The notes below the pieces were generated by a model. The model saw nothing but the letters and a program-made list of their open reading frames with translations, was not told the DNA's origin and did no database searches. The translations under genes and the position numbers were made by a program. Shown in pieces: positions 1 through 9,565 of a stretch of 64,000 nucleotides of DNA. Origin of the DNA: VAZQ01 sp036406655 (lineage in GTDB: Bacteria > Pseudomonadota > Alphaproteobacteria > Rhizobiales > Xanthobacteraceae); assembly GCA_036406655.1 (NCBI GenBank), contig DASXAP010000204.1:1-64000 (forward strand), given 5' to 3'. The stretch's first letter is position 1; the number at the start of each line of letters is the position of its first letter.

Positions 1-278
1 GAGCCTGCAGCAAAAGAAAATACCCAAGGTCGGCACTACACGCCCAAATCAGCTTCTCGTGCAGCCTAACCCCTTGATCTGACTCGCCTCACAATGCCCA
101 AAATCGTAAAAACCACCCCCTAACTGCTCAAGTTGGGCTAGCTTCCGGCGCCAAGGCGGGGTCGTGCGGAATCCCGGGCGAGCCGCCGGCACGTTTCTCG
201 TGATGACAGCCTCACGTGGCCGGGAAAGCTCGTCGAGGTGGACAACCGTGGACAGACCTTCGGTGCGGGCAGGGTTCG

Positions 279-557
279 ATGCATCAAGAGATCCAATATT
301 GCACGACATCTGACGGCGTACGGCTTGCCTATTCAATCATCAGCAAGGACACGCCGATTGTTCGCACTCCGCACTGGTTTGCGCATCTGCAATACGATCT
401 CGAACGCCCGATCTTTCGCCACCAGATATTGGGGCTGGCACATCAAGACTGTTGCGGTCCTATTAGTCCTCGCCGGGGCCGCGATTTCCTTTCTCCAGCT
501 CTTTCGCTTGCTTCACCGGTGAGGGTTTCGCGAATTTCCCGAGCTGGAGCTGGTTAG
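279..557 (+). pseudogene. Decayed N-terminal fragment of an alpha/beta-hydrolase-type protein
   Basis: From the ATG at 279 the translation begins MHQEIQYCTTSDGVRLAYS and continues through PIVRTPHWFAHLQYDLE and FRHQILGLAH. This resembles the start of the alpha/beta-hydrolase domain found in hydrolases and in adenylate/guanylate cyclases fused to such a domain. After about residue 50 the similarity breaks up. A DPRG-like block seems to survive only with shifted frames around 445-470, and the reading frame stops at 557. No nucleophile elbow or cyclase domain follows. The surrounding 570 bases look less GC-rich than the rest of the window. I read this as the remnant of a lost gene; family assignment is from recalled motif similarity. 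Confidence 0.5.
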
Positions 558-578
558 CTCCCTTGGAACGGGATCATC

Positions 579-1586
579 ATGCCGTCCGAGATCAAGCCGA
601 CGACGATTTTCCGCCACGCCCATGGCGTTTATCCGCCGCTGGCGATGCTGGCCGGCATGCAGCTCGACGTTTTCACTCCGCTCAAGGACGGCCCGCTGTC
701 GGTGACGGCGCTCGCGGACAAGCTGAACGTGAGCGCCGAGAGGCTGCGGCCGCTGGTCTATGCGCTCGTCCATGCCGATTTGCTCGCGGTCGAGGCCGAT
801 CGCTTCGCCAACACGCCGGAAGCCGATCTCTACCTGGTGCGGGGACGGCCCACCTATCTCGGCAGCAGCCACGAGCTCTATTCCGACCTCTGGTCCGCCG
901 CGCTGAGGGCTGCCAGGTCGATCCGAACCGGCACGCCCCAGGTCAAGCATGACTTCGCGGCGATGACCGATGCGGAGCTCGCCGCCTTCTTTCGCGGCCT
1001 GCACGCGGGCGCCCTCGCCACCGGAAGGCAGCTGGCCGCCAGCTATCGCTTCGAGCGGTTCCGAACCCTGCTCGACGTGGGCGGGGGGTCGGGCGGCCTC
1101 GCCATTGCCGCTTGCGAGAGCTGCGCCAATCTGCGCGCCAGCATCGTCGAGCTGGCGAGAGTTGCGCCGATCGCGCAGGCGAGCATCAACGAAGCCGAGC
1201 TCGCGGGCCGCATACTGGTGCAAGTGGGGGATGTCGTGGAGCGAGCGCCTGAAGGGCGGTTCGACGCGGCAGTGATGCGCAGCCTCGTTCAGGTGCTCGG
1301 ACGCGAGCAAGCGGGCCGTGCATTGCGCAACGTGGCAGCGGCGATGGAGCCGGGCGGCGAGCTGTTCATCGCCGGTCATGTCCTCGAGGACAGTCGCCTC
1401 GCGCCGGCGGCCGCGGTCGGCCTCAACCTGGCGTTTCTGAGCATCTATGACGAGGGTCAGGCTTACACGGAGCACGAGTATCGAAGCTGGCTGGGCGCCG
1501 CCGGTTTCGCCGACATCGAGGTCCACTACGGCGCTGCTCCCGGCGGGGCCAGCATCGTCACCGCGCGAAGGACGATCGGGGCCTGA
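579..1586 (+). CDS. SAM-dependent O-methyltransferase-like protein
   Basis: This 335-residue protein has the layout of plant/bacterial small-molecule O-methyltransferases (acetylserotonin O-methyltransferase type). An N-terminal winged-helix dimerisation region (about residues 15-90, with SVTALADKLNVSAERLRPLV) precedes a Rossmann-type SAM domain. The glycine-rich SAM motif is DVGGGSGG at residues 166-173. It probably methylates a small hydroxylated metabolite; the substrate cannot be read from the sequence. Length is normal for the family. It stands alone: the gene remnant lies upstream and mgtA is convergent downstream. No catalytic histidine was assigned with confidence, so it could also be a class I methyltransferase of other specificity. 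Confidence 0.8.
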   Translation: MPSEIKPTTIFRHAHGVYPPLAMLAGMQLDVFTPLKDGPLSVTALADKLNVSAERLRPLVYALVHADLLAVEADRFANTPEADLYLVRGRPTYLGSSHELYSDLWSAALRAARSIRTGTPQVKHDFAAMTDAELAAFFRGLHAGALATGRQLAASYRFERFRTLLDVGGGSGGLAIAACESCANLRASIVELARVAPIAQASINEAELAGRILVQVGDVVERAPEGRFDAAVMRSLVQVLGREQAGRALRNVAAAMEPGGELFIAGHVLEDSRLAPAAAVGLNLAFLSIYDEGQAYTEHEYRSWLGAAGFADIEVHYGAAPGGASIVTARRTIGA

Positions 1587-1670
1587 CGTCCGCTCCACCG
1601 TGACGCATGCGACGGCGGCTTTCGCCCGTCACAGCCGATGCGACCGCGGCGGACCCGCTCGCAGCAAAGC

Positions 1671-4331
1671 TCACATGCCCCAGCGGCGGACGAACCAGAC
1701 CTTGGCGAGATGGGTGAGGAGCGCATAGCCGAGGACCAGGACAGCGAGGAGCGGCCAATAAAGCGGGGGCAAGGGCGTGAAGCCGAGCGCGGCCCCGGCT
1801 GCCGTGAATGGAAGCACGATCCCGATCAGAGAGATGACGGCCGTGGTGCCGATCAGCGCATGGCTGGCATGGCTCTCGATGAACGGGACCTTGGCGGTGC
1901 GGATGATGTGAATGATCAGCGTCTGGGTCAGCAGCGACTCGACGAACCAGCCGGTCTGGAACAAGGGCGGATTGGTCCAGCTGTCGAAGACGACGAGCAG
2001 CATCGCATAGGTGGCGTAGTCGAAGAGCGAGCTGATCGGCCCGATGCAGACCATGAACTTGAAGATGTTGCCGATGTCCCAGCGCCGCGGCGAAAGCAGA
2101 TCCTCCTCGTCGACATTGTCGGTCGGGATCGCGGTCTGCGAGAAATCGTAGAGCAGGTTGTTGGTGAGGACCTGAATCGGCGCCATCGGCAGGAACGGAA
2201 GGAACAGGCTTGCTCCCACCACGCTGAACATGTTCCCGAAATTCGAGCTGGCGCCCATCTTTATGTATTTGACGATGTTGGCGAAGATCTTGCGCCCCTC
2301 GACCACCCCGTCCTGCAGCACCATCAGGCTTTTTTCCAGAAGGATGATGTCGGCGGATTCCCTGGCGATGTCGACTGCGGTATCGACGGATATGCCGACG
2401 TCGGCGGCCTTGAGGGCCGGGCTGTCGTTGATGCCGTCGCCGAGGAAGCCGACGACGCGCCCGTTCCGGTGCAGGATGCGAACGATGCGCTCCTTCTGCG
2501 CCGGTGTGAGCTTTGCGAACACCGTCGTTCGCTCGGCCGCATCGGCGACCTGATCATCCGCCCTCCCCTCGAGGTCGGAGCCGAGCAGGATGTCGCCGGG
2601 ATCAAGCCCGACCTCGCGGCAGACCTTGCGGGTGATGACCTCGTTGTCCCCGGTCAGGATCTTGACCGTCACCCCCTTGCGCGCCAGCGCGGCGATGGCC
2701 GCCCCGGCGCTCTCCTTGGGCGGATCGAGGAAGGCGATGTATCCCAGCAGTGTGAGCTCGCTCTCGTCCGCCGCCGAGTAGGCGGTCTGCTCCGCCTCGA
2801 GCTCCTTGTAGGCAACGGCCACCACCCGGAAGCCGTCCGAGTTGAGCTCGATCGTCTCCGCCTTGGCCGTCGCGAAATGGCTTGCATCGAGCTGGCCGGC
2901 GGCTCCGTCGATCTCGTAGCGCGTGCATACCGCGAAAATCTCCTCGACCGCCCCCTTGCAGATGAGGATGTGCTTGTCGGCTCCATGCGACAGGACCACC
3001 GACATGCGGCGGCGGGCAAAATCGAAGGGAATCTCGTCGACCTTGGCAAAGCGGTCGTCGATTCCCAGGACCCCGTGCATCTCCACATGCTGAAGCACGG
3101 CGACGTCCAGGAGGTTCTTCAGGCCGGACTGAAAATGGCTGTTGAGATACGCGTATTGCAGAACCCGTTCGGATTCCTCGCCGCGAATGTCGAGATGCCG
3201 CTTGAGAATGATCCGATCCTGCGTCAGCGTGCCGGTCTTGTCGGTGCACAGGATGTCCATGGCGCCGAAGTTCTGGATGGCGTTGAGCCGCTTGACGATG
3301 ACCTTGACCCGCGCCATGGCGATCGCCCCTTTCGCCAGGTTCACCGTCACGATCATCGGCAGCATTTCCGGGGTGAGCCCGACTGCGACGGCGAGGGCAA
3401 ACAGCAGCGCCTCGAGCCAGTCGTGCTTGGTCACGCCATTGATCAGGAACACGGTCGGCACCATCACGAGCATGAACCGGATCATCAGCCAGGTGAAGCG
3501 ATCGATTCCCTCGTCGAAGGCGGTGGGAAGCCGGCGTCCGGCGATCCGATCCGCGAGCTGGCCGAAAAAGGTGCGGTCCCCGGTCCGCACGACGAGACCG
3601 GTGGCGAAGCCGCTGACCACGTTCGCCCCCATGAAGCACATGTTCGGCAGATCGAACGGCTGGCCGACCGTCTCCGCACACGGATGGGCGAATTTCTCCG
3701 CCGGCATGGCCTCGCCGGTCAGAGCCGACTGGTTGATGAAGAGATCCTTGGCCTCGAGCAGCCGAAGATCGGCGGGGATCATGTCGCCCGCCGACAGCTT
3801 CACCACGTCGCCGGGAACCAGCTGCTCGATCGGAAGCTCGGTGAATTCCGCCGCGCCGCCCGCCGATCTCCGCCTCACCGTTGCCGTGGTCTTGACCATC
3901 GCCCGCAGCTTGGCTGCAGCCTGATTGGAGCGATGCTCCTGCACGAATGCCGTGCCGACCGCCAGCACCACTATGACCACGATCACGAGCGTCGCGCGCA
4001 GATCGCCCAGCGAATAGGACACGAGCGCCAATGCGAGCAGGAGCGCATTGAGCGGATTTCGGGCCCGGCTCCAGATCTCCTGCAGCACGCCGGGACTGTG
4101 CTCCCGGGCAATGAGGTTCGACCCGTGCCTGGCGAGCCGCAGGCCGGCCTCCTCGAGGCGCAGGCCGAGCGGGCTCGACCCGAGCCTTTGGCACGCCGCC
4201 TCCCCGGGGAGCCGGCACAACGCGAGCAACTCCTCGACCTCGCCTGATCCATGGGCGAGGCCGCGGTCGGGGCGGCAGGACCACGAATGCCCGTTCGCGT
4301 CGTTTGGATCGTGAGCTTCCGCCATCGGCAA
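1671..4331 (-). CDS. mgtA: Magnesium-translocating P-type ATPase
   Basis: A P3B-type ATPase of 886 residues that imports Mg2+ across the inner membrane with ATP hydrolysis. Visible hallmarks are the actuator-loop motif LTGEA (about 204-208), the phosphorylation motif CTDKTGTLT with Asp364, the nucleotide-domain motif KILTGDN (about 557-563) and the hinge motif GDGINDSPALKAADVG (about 631-646). A C-terminal block of hydrophobic helices ends the protein. IQNFGAMDILCTDKTGT and SSNFGNMFSVVGAS are typical of the MgtA/MgtB subfamily rather than Ca2+ or K+ pumps. No mgtC lies next to it. It follows the glutathione transferase gene by 111 bases on the same strand; I saw no Mg2+-sensing leader there. 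Confidence 0.95.
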   Translation of the reverse strand: MPMAEAHDPNDANGHSWSCRPDRGLAHGSGEVEELLALCRLPGEAACQRLGSSPLGLRLEEAGLRLARHGSNLIAREHSPGVLQEIWSRARNPLNALLLALALVSYSLGDLRATLVIVVIVVLAVGTAFVQEHRSNQAAAKLRAMVKTTATVRRRSAGGAAEFTELPIEQLVPGDVVKLSAGDMIPADLRLLEAKDLFINQSALTGEAMPAEKFAHPCAETVGQPFDLPNMCFMGANVVSGFATGLVVRTGDRTFFGQLADRIAGRRLPTAFDEGIDRFTWLMIRFMLVMVPTVFLINGVTKHDWLEALLFALAVAVGLTPEMLPMIVTVNLAKGAIAMARVKVIVKRLNAIQNFGAMDILCTDKTGTLTQDRIILKRHLDIRGEESERVLQYAYLNSHFQSGLKNLLDVAVLQHVEMHGVLGIDDRFAKVDEIPFDFARRRMSVVLSHGADKHILICKGAVEEIFAVCTRYEIDGAAGQLDASHFATAKAETIELNSDGFRVVAVAYKELEAEQTAYSAADESELTLLGYIAFLDPPKESAGAAIAALARKGVTVKILTGDNEVITRKVCREVGLDPGDILLGSDLEGRADDQVADAAERTTVFAKLTPAQKERIVRILHRNGRVVGFLGDGINDSPALKAADVGISVDTAVDIARESADIILLEKSLMVLQDGVVEGRKIFANIVKYIKMGASSNFGNMFSVVGASLFLPFLPMAPIQVLTNNLLYDFSQTAIPTDNVDEEDLLSPRRWDIGNIFKFMVCIGPISSLFDYATYAMLLVVFDSWTNPPLFQTGWFVESLLTQTLIIHIIRTAKVPFIESHASHALIGTTAVISLIGIVLPFTAAGAALGFTPLPPLYWPLLAVLVLGYALLTHLAKVWFVRRWGM

Positions 4332-4442
4332 GCGCCCATGACCGTGCGGCGTCCCGCCGTTCGGGTCGGCGTTCCGGATCGAGGCCGGCTTGACGACTTC
4401 AGCTCGTGCCCGCGCGAGCGGCGAGCCAAACGACGTGTGCCG

Positions 4443-5057
4443 TCACAGCTTGACCTTCTCGTCGGCGACGACCCGCTGCACGGCGGGCCGTTTCAGCATG
4501 CGATCCTTCAGCGCCGTGTAGCTCTTGAGCTCGGCCATCGGCAGCTCGCGGCGGATGCCCCAGGTGTAGAACACGAAAGCGTAGGGATCGAGCACGGAAT
4601 ACCTGTCGAAGAGCCACTCGCGTCCCGCCAGCATGCCGTCGATCTGCTTGAGGTAGCCGTGGAAGGTCTTCAGCCCCATCTCCTTGAGCCCGGGGAAGGC
4701 GGACTGATCCGCGGTGTAGCGCTCCGGCCGCCCGACATGGGCGTGTGCGGGATGCACGCTGGAGGCGAAGAAGCCGATGAGCGAGAGCGCCTTCGCCTCG
4801 CCCTTGCCGTCGGTCGGCCACAGCCCGAACCGCTTGCCGAGATAGGGAAGAATGGCCGTGTTCTCGCCGAGGCAGTCTCCGTCATCCAGACGCAGCGCCG
4901 GCACGCGCCCAAGCGGATGGATCTTGAGATAAGCCTCCGTGCGCTGCTCGCCCTTGGCGAGGTCCACCTGCTCCGGCCGGTACTTCTCTCCGCTTTCCTC
5001 CAGCACGATGTGCGCGGCCATCGAGCATGCGCCGGGTGCATAATACAGGGTCAACAT
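4443..5057 (-). CDS. Glutathione S-transferase, beta-class-like
   Basis: A 204-residue cytosolic protein with an N-terminal thioredoxin-fold domain starting MLTLYYAPGACS and a helical C-terminal domain. The YAPGACS motif, with Cys11, is the signature of bacterial beta-class GSTs, in which this cysteine contacts glutathione. GRVPAL (about 50-55) contains the cis-proline and GENTAI (about 64-69) supplies the gamma-glutamyl contact. Such enzymes conjugate or reduce electrophiles and peroxides; the physiological substrate is unknown. It lies between an ABC receptor gene, 49 bases upstream, and mgtA, all on one strand. Confidence 0.9.
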   Translation of the reverse strand: MLTLYYAPGACSMAAHIVLEESGEKYRPEQVDLAKGEQRTEAYLKIHPLGRVPALRLDDGDCLGENTAILPYLGKRFGLWPTDGKGEAKALSLIGFFASSVHPAHAHVGRPERYTADQSAFPGLKEMGLKTFHGYLKQIDGMLAGREWLFDRYSVLDPYAFVFYTWGIRRELPMAELKSYTALKDRMLKRPAVQRVVADEKVKL

Positions 5058-5106
5058 CCAATACCTCCTGGGACAAGCTTGCTGCTGACGAGCGGTGACC
5101 TCGGGA

Positions 5107-6108
5107 CTACTTGAGGCGTTTCGCCGCCTCCTCGACCAGGCTCAGGTCGGAGTGCTGCTTGACGTCGAAACGCGAGCCGATGAAGCCCATGTCGACAGTG
5201 GTGTCGACATTGCGCTGCAGCGCCGCAAGATCCGGCAGCATGTCGGGGTCGCGATAGTAGTCCTTCTTTGTGAACAGCCATTCCAGGCGGTCGGGCGAGA
5301 CCTTGAGCATGTCACCGGCGATCTTCGTCACTTCGGCGTGGTTTTTCGGGTCGAGATACCAGCGCTCGATGCGCAGCATGTCCTCCATGCAATCGACCAG
5401 CGCGGCGCGGTTCTTGTCGATGTAGGATTGTCGCGCCGTCCAGAACACGAACTGCGAAGAGCCGAGACCCTCGGTCTGATCGAACAGCGGAACGCCGATC
5501 TGGTTGAGCGTCGGATTGAGCGCAAACGGCATCACTGCGGTGACCAGGTCGGCCTTCTTCTCGCTGAGAATGGCCGGCATGGTCGGGAACGGCGCCTCGA
5601 TCACGGTGTAGTCACGCTTGTCGAGCAGGCCGTGCTTCTTCAGGCCGGCCTTCATGGCGATATCGACGCCGGTGCCGATCAGGTTGGTGGCGAGCACCTT
5701 GCCCTTGAGGTCCTCGATCTTCTTGATCCCGGAATCCTTGCGGACGAAGTACTGGTTGCTGAAATAGCCGGGAACGCCGTCGCGAAACTCGTCGGCGATG
5801 ACGCGCAGATCGCTGATGCCGGCATTGGCGATGGCGATCCCGAGCGTCGAATAGGCGAGATTGGCGATCTCGAGCTCGCCGGTCGCCAGCGCGGTGATCA
5901 TCGGCGGCGTTCCTTGATACCGCACCGCTTCCATGTTGTAGGACTTGCCCCAGTGCCTGGCCAGATCCTTCTTGGCGACGAGCAGCGGCGCCCAGTTGGA
6001 GACCGGAACCACATAGGAATTGCGGATCAGGAGCGGCTCGGCACAGAGACCGCCCCCTGCCGTCGTCATGAGGGCCAGCAATGCCGAGAACGCCTTCACG
6101 CCACGCAT
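5107..6108 (-). CDS. ABC transporter substrate-binding protein, NMT1/TauA type
   Basis: A periplasmic receptor of 333 residues. The first about 23 residues (MRGVKAFSALLALMTTAGGG...) form a Sec signal peptide. The mature protein starts EPLLIRNSYVVPVSNWAPLLVAKK and contains YQGTPPMITALATGELEIANLAY, typical of the NMT1/SsuA/TauA family that binds sulfonates, nitrate, pyrimidines or similar small organic ligands. No permease or ATPase gene is adjacent, so it either works with transporter parts elsewhere or is an orphan receptor. The ligand is unknown. Confidence 0.85.
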   Translation of the reverse strand: MRGVKAFSALLALMTTAGGGLCAEPLLIRNSYVVPVSNWAPLLVAKKDLARHWGKSYNMEAVRYQGTPPMITALATGELEIANLAYSTLGIAIANAGISDLRVIADEFRDGVPGYFSNQYFVRKDSGIKKIEDLKGKVLATNLIGTGVDIAMKAGLKKHGLLDKRDYTVIEAPFPTMPAILSEKKADLVTAVMPFALNPTLNQIGVPLFDQTEGLGSSQFVFWTARQSYIDKNRAALVDCMEDMLRIERWYLDPKNHAEVTKIAGDMLKVSPDRLEWLFTKKDYYRDPDMLPDLAALQRNVDTTVDMGFIGSRFDVKQHSDLSLVEEAAKRLK

Positions 6109-6250
6109 AATTTCCCTCCACTATCAATGGATCATGAGCTGCGAGCTGCCGCGATTGTGAGAAACATCGGCGAGATTGACAAGCCGAATTGCGCCGGCGC
6201 CGTCAAGTCTCGCAAGGGTCGAGATCGGGCCGCCGCAGCAGGCTGGCCGG

Positions 6251-6802
6251 CTACCCGCGATAGAGCTCTTCGACGGTGAGCTCGAGCCCCGGCGGATCGA
6301 GCTCGATCCTTCCCTGCCGGATGATCCTTGTGGCGATCGCGTCCCCGGCGCCGCGCCGATGATGCAGCACCAGCGATTGATCCGGATCGACGATGACATA
6401 GTGCTGCACGCTTTCAATACGGAAGTAACCCGCGAGCTTGGCCGAGGCGTCGATATGCCGCGTCGAAGGCGAGAGCACTTCCACGACAATGACCGGATTC
6501 GGCACCTCGACGGAACCACCGGGGATTTCCTCGCCGCAGTAGACAAGCGCGTCCGGCTCGTGTGCGGTATGCCGGTCAACGCGGACGGTCATGCCATCCG
6601 GCAGCATATGACAGGGCAAGCCCGCCCGGTGAATTGCCGCAGCCAGAGCGGTCTGCACCGAGAACTTCACCTTGGCATGCTGAGCCCGCTCCGGCGTCAT
6701 GGCATAAACGTTGCCGGCATACAGCTCGTACCGTCCCGGCCGGCCCTCCGCCCAGGCCAGATACTCGTCCACTGTCATCTTGTGCGCCGAAAGTGCGCTC
6801 AT
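6251..6802 (-). CDS. Uma2 family (DUF820) endonuclease-like protein
   Basis: A 183-residue protein with the Uma2/DUF820 fold, a restriction-endonuclease-like PD-(D/E)XK domain. Supporting blocks are MTVDEYLAWAEGRPGRYELYAGNVYAMTP at the N-terminus (shown here only as a landmark split: MTVDEYLAWAEG then RYELYAGNVYAM), HEPDALVY, and VIVVEVLSPSTRHIDASAK carrying the putative catalytic D...E/EVLS residues. The family is abundant in cyanobacteria and occurs singly in proteobacteria; its biological role is not established, though nuclease function is predicted. No partner gene is visible next to it, so this is an isolated copy, possibly horizontally acquired. Confidence 0.8.
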   Translation of the reverse strand: MSALSAHKMTVDEYLAWAEGRPGRYELYAGNVYAMTPERAQHAKVKFSVQTALAAAIHRAGLPCHMLPDGMTVRVDRHTAHEPDALVYCGEEIPGGSVEVPNPVIVVEVLSPSTRHIDASAKLAGYFRIESVQHYVIVDPDQSLVLHHRRGAGDAIATRIIRQGRIELDPPGLELTVEELYRG

Positions 6803-6957
6803 GGATGCAATCTATAGCACGGCTGGACGCCATAAAATCATTCGGCGATTACCGATCAGACGGGCGCTTGCGCGCCGCACGCCGCTTCCCTCGCCGCCGG
6901 CGCCGCCTATATTCGAGCCTCCGGTGAGCAGACCCGCGACCCACGAGGGCGATCCCC

Positions 6958-8280
6958 ATGGCATCACGGCAGTTGCGGCTAGCGGCCTTCATGCGGCCGG
7001 CGAGCATCCATACCGGCGCCTGGCGCTATCCGGGAGCCTATCCCGACGCCAATTTCAACTTTTCCCACCTCAAGCGGTTCGCCCAGGCGCTCGAGGCCGC
7101 CAAGTTCGACGCCTTCTTCATGGCCGACCACATGGCCGTGCTCAACATGCCGCTCGATGCGCTCAAGCGCAGCCATACCGCGACCTCGTTCGAGCCGTTC
7201 ACGCTGCTTTCGGCGCTGTCGCAGGTGACGCAGCGGATCGGGCTTGTCGCCACCGGCTCGACCACCTTCGATGCGCCCTACCACATCGCCCGGCGGTTCG
7301 CCTCGCTCGACCATCTCAGCGGCGGCCGCGCCGGCTGGAACATCGTCACCACCTCCAATCCCGACGCGGCGCTGAACTTCGGCATGACCGAGCACATGGA
7401 GCACGCCGAGCGCTACCGCCGGGCCCGCGAATTCTACGACGTGGTGACCGGCCTTTGGGACAGCTGGGCCGATGATGCCTTTGTCCTCGACGTGGAGAGC
7501 GGCATCTATTTCGATCCCGCCAAGCTGCACGTGCTCGACCACAAGGGCAAGTATTTCTCGGTGCGCGGGCCGTTGAACATCGCGCGGCCGGTCCAGGGCT
7601 GGCCGGTGATCGTGCAGGCGGGCGCCTCCGACGCCGGACGTCAGCTCGCGGCCGAGACCGCGGAGGCGGTGTTCACCGCCCAATCGAGTCTCGCGGCAGG
7701 GCGGGAGTTCTATGCCGACGTCAAGGCGCGCGCAGAGAAGGCGGGACGCTCGCGCGATCATATCAAGATCCTGCCGGGCTGCTTCGTGGTGGTCGGGGAC
7801 ACGGTCGAGGAGGCGCGTCGCAAGCGCTCGAGGCTCGACAGTCTCGTCCATTACGCCAATGCGATCGGCTCGCTCTCGATCGCGCTCGGGCACGACGCAT
7901 CGAAGCTCGATCCCGACGGACCGCTGCCGGAAATTCCCGAGAGCAATGCCTCCAAGAGCGGACGCGAGCGGGCGATCGACCTCGCCCGCCGCGAGAACCT
8001 GACCGTGCGCCAGCTCGCGCAGCGGCTCGGCGGGCATGCCGGTCTCGCCATGATCGGCACGCCCGAGAGCATCGCCGACGAGATGGAGGAATGGCTCGTG
8101 ACCGGCGGCTCGGACGGCTTCACCGTCCAGTTTTCGTCTTTGCCCGAAGGGCTGGACGATTTCGCCAACCGGGTGGTGCCGGAGCTGCAGCGGCGCGGCA
8201 TCTTTCGCCGCAACTACGAGGGCAAGACGCTGCGCGAGCATCTCGGCCTGCCGCGGCCGAGAAACCGGTTCTTTGCCTGA
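6958..8280 (+). CDS. FMN-dependent monooxygenase, NtaA/SnaA/DszA type
   Basis: A 440-residue class C flavin monooxygenase of the bacterial luciferase-like superfamily. The N-terminus HTGAWRYPGAYPDANFNF, the block LVATGSTTFDAPYHIARRFA (about 96-115) and SGGRAGWNIVTTSNPDAALNFG (split as SGGRAGWNIVT and SNPDAALNFG) are characteristic of the NtaA/DszA/DmoA group. These enzymes use reduced FMN from a separate reductase to oxidise chelators, sulfones, sulfides or similar compounds. The substrate here is unknown. The gene ends 35 bases from a convergent Bug-type receptor gene. No flavin reductase gene is seen nearby. Confidence 0.88.
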   Translation: MASRQLRLAAFMRPASIHTGAWRYPGAYPDANFNFSHLKRFAQALEAAKFDAFFMADHMAVLNMPLDALKRSHTATSFEPFTLLSALSQVTQRIGLVATGSTTFDAPYHIARRFASLDHLSGGRAGWNIVTTSNPDAALNFGMTEHMEHAERYRRAREFYDVVTGLWDSWADDAFVLDVESGIYFDPAKLHVLDHKGKYFSVRGPLNIARPVQGWPVIVQAGASDAGRQLAAETAEAVFTAQSSLAAGREFYADVKARAEKAGRSRDHIKILPGCFVVVGDTVEEARRKRSRLDSLVHYANAIGSLSIALGHDASKLDPDGPLPEIPESNASKSGRERAIDLARRENLTVRQLAQRLGGHAGLAMIGTPESIADEMEEWLVTGGSDGFTVQFSSLPEGLDDFANRVVPELQRRGIFRRNYEGKTLREHLGLPRPRNRFFA

Positions 8281-8315
8281 GCAGAGTTGGGCGGCCTGGT
8301 CCTTCTAGAGATGTC

Positions 8316-9347
8316 TCAGTTCACCTCGGCCCCCGAGGCCTTGATGATCGGCGCCCATTTGACCAGCTCCGCCTTGATGAACTGCGCGGCCTGCTCAGGC
8401 GTGCTCCCCGGCGTGGGATCGATACCCGCGTCCTGCAGCCGCTTGAATGTTTCCGGCTCGGCCAGCGCCTTGTTCATGGCCGCATTGAGCTGCGCCACGG
8501 TCGGCTCCGGCGTGCCCGCCGGCGCGAGAATGGCGTTCCAGGTATAGCACTCGAATCCCTTGAGCCCCTGCTCCTGCAGCGTGGGCAGCTCGGGCATCGC
8601 CCGCATGCGTTGCGCCATTCCCGCGCCGATGGCACGGATCGCACCGCTGCGCGCCTGCGGCAGTGCCGTCGGCGTCGCATCGAAGGCCATCGAGATCTGG
8701 CCGGCTATGAGATCGCCCATCATCGGCGCCGAGCCGCGGTACGGCACGTGGACGACGTTGAGCCCACCCGCCAGTGTCTTGAGCTCCTCGCCGCAGAGAT
8801 GCAGGATCGATCCCAGCCCGGACGAGCCGTAGGTGTACTTGCCCGGACTCTCCTTGAGCAACGCGACTAGGCTCTTGAGATCGGTGGCGGGCAGCGAAGG
8901 GTGCACTCCGAGAATCGTCGGCGTCACCCCAACCTGCCCGATCGGCGAGAAATCGCGAACCGCGTCATACGGCATCCGCCTGTAGAGGCCGGGATTGATG
9001 GCGTGCGTCGAGACGGTCGCCATCAGCAGCGTGTAGCCGTCGGCCGGCGATTTCGCCACCATGTCGGCACCGATATTGCCGCCGGCGCCGGTCCTGTTCT
9101 CCACCACGAACTGCTGCCCGACCAGCTCTGCCATCCTCGCGCTCATGATCCGCGCGACGGTATCGGTCGGGCCGCCGGCGGCAAAGGAGACAACCATGCG
9201 CACCGGCCTTGACGGATAGCGGTCCTCGCCTTCGGCGCCGTTCACGACGACAAGACAAGCGAGGAGCATGCCGGCGAGTGCCGGTGCAAGATGGCGCTCG
9301 CAGGCGGCGCGGTGAGGCGACGTGCAGCGCAAGCGGCTCTTCGGCAT
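8316..9347 (-). CDS. Bug/TctC-type tripartite tricarboxylate receptor
   Basis: A periplasmic solute-binding protein of 343 residues. I start it at the ATG at 9347 because GGAGGGAGG lies just upstream; the frame remains open further upstream. A hydrophobic signal segment (LAPALAGMLLACLVVVNGAEG) precedes the mature domain, which starts YPSRPVRMVVSFAAGGPTD. Other family blocks are GQQFVVENRTGAGGNIGAD, ADGYTLLM and VPYRGSAPMMGDLIAGQI. The family binds citrate, nicotinate, amino acids or other small acids. No TctA/TctB membrane genes are linked, so it is an orphan receptor. Confidence 0.88.
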   Translation of the reverse strand: MPKSRLRCTSPHRAACERHLAPALAGMLLACLVVVNGAEGEDRYPSRPVRMVVSFAAGGPTDTVARIMSARMAELVGQQFVVENRTGAGGNIGADMVAKSPADGYTLLMATVSTHAINPGLYRRMPYDAVRDFSPIGQVGVTPTILGVHPSLPATDLKSLVALLKESPGKYTYGSSGLGSILHLCGEELKTLAGGLNVVHVPYRGSAPMMGDLIAGQISMAFDATPTALPQARSGAIRAIGAGMAQRMRAMPELPTLQEQGLKGFECYTWNAILAPAGTPEPTVAQLNAAMNKALAEPETFKRLQDAGIDPTPGSTPEQAAQFIKAELVKWAPIIKASGAEVN

Positions 9348-9565
9348 TGTGCCCGATCCTCCCTCCGAGTGGTGCGCCGTCTTCTCCGGACCGATGGCCG
9401 GGCACAGAAGGCCGCAGGCTCGGCGCCTGACCTCTTGTTCTCGCGGCCGCGAATTATCGCGCCGAGATCCCGATCCCACAAGCTGTTGAAAGCTTCCGGC
9501 ATGGAGCTTGCCCCTGCACGAGCGGAGGTGTCATGACGCCGCGGCCCGTCCCGCGCGTTCGAGAT

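Noticed and set aside
261..290. tRNA-like GGTTCGAT stretch
   Set aside because: No cloverleaf can be formed around it; it lies in the pseudogene start.
1638..4247. 869-codon open frame on the plus strand across mgtA
   Set aside because: Antisense shadow of mgtA: Arg/Asp/His-rich composition typical of an opposite-strand frame in GC-rich coding DNA, and mgtA is complete with all motifs.
4332..4442. Mg2+-sensing leader upstream of mgtA
   Set aside because: The gap is only 111 bases and shows no leader peptide or convincing alternative hairpins.
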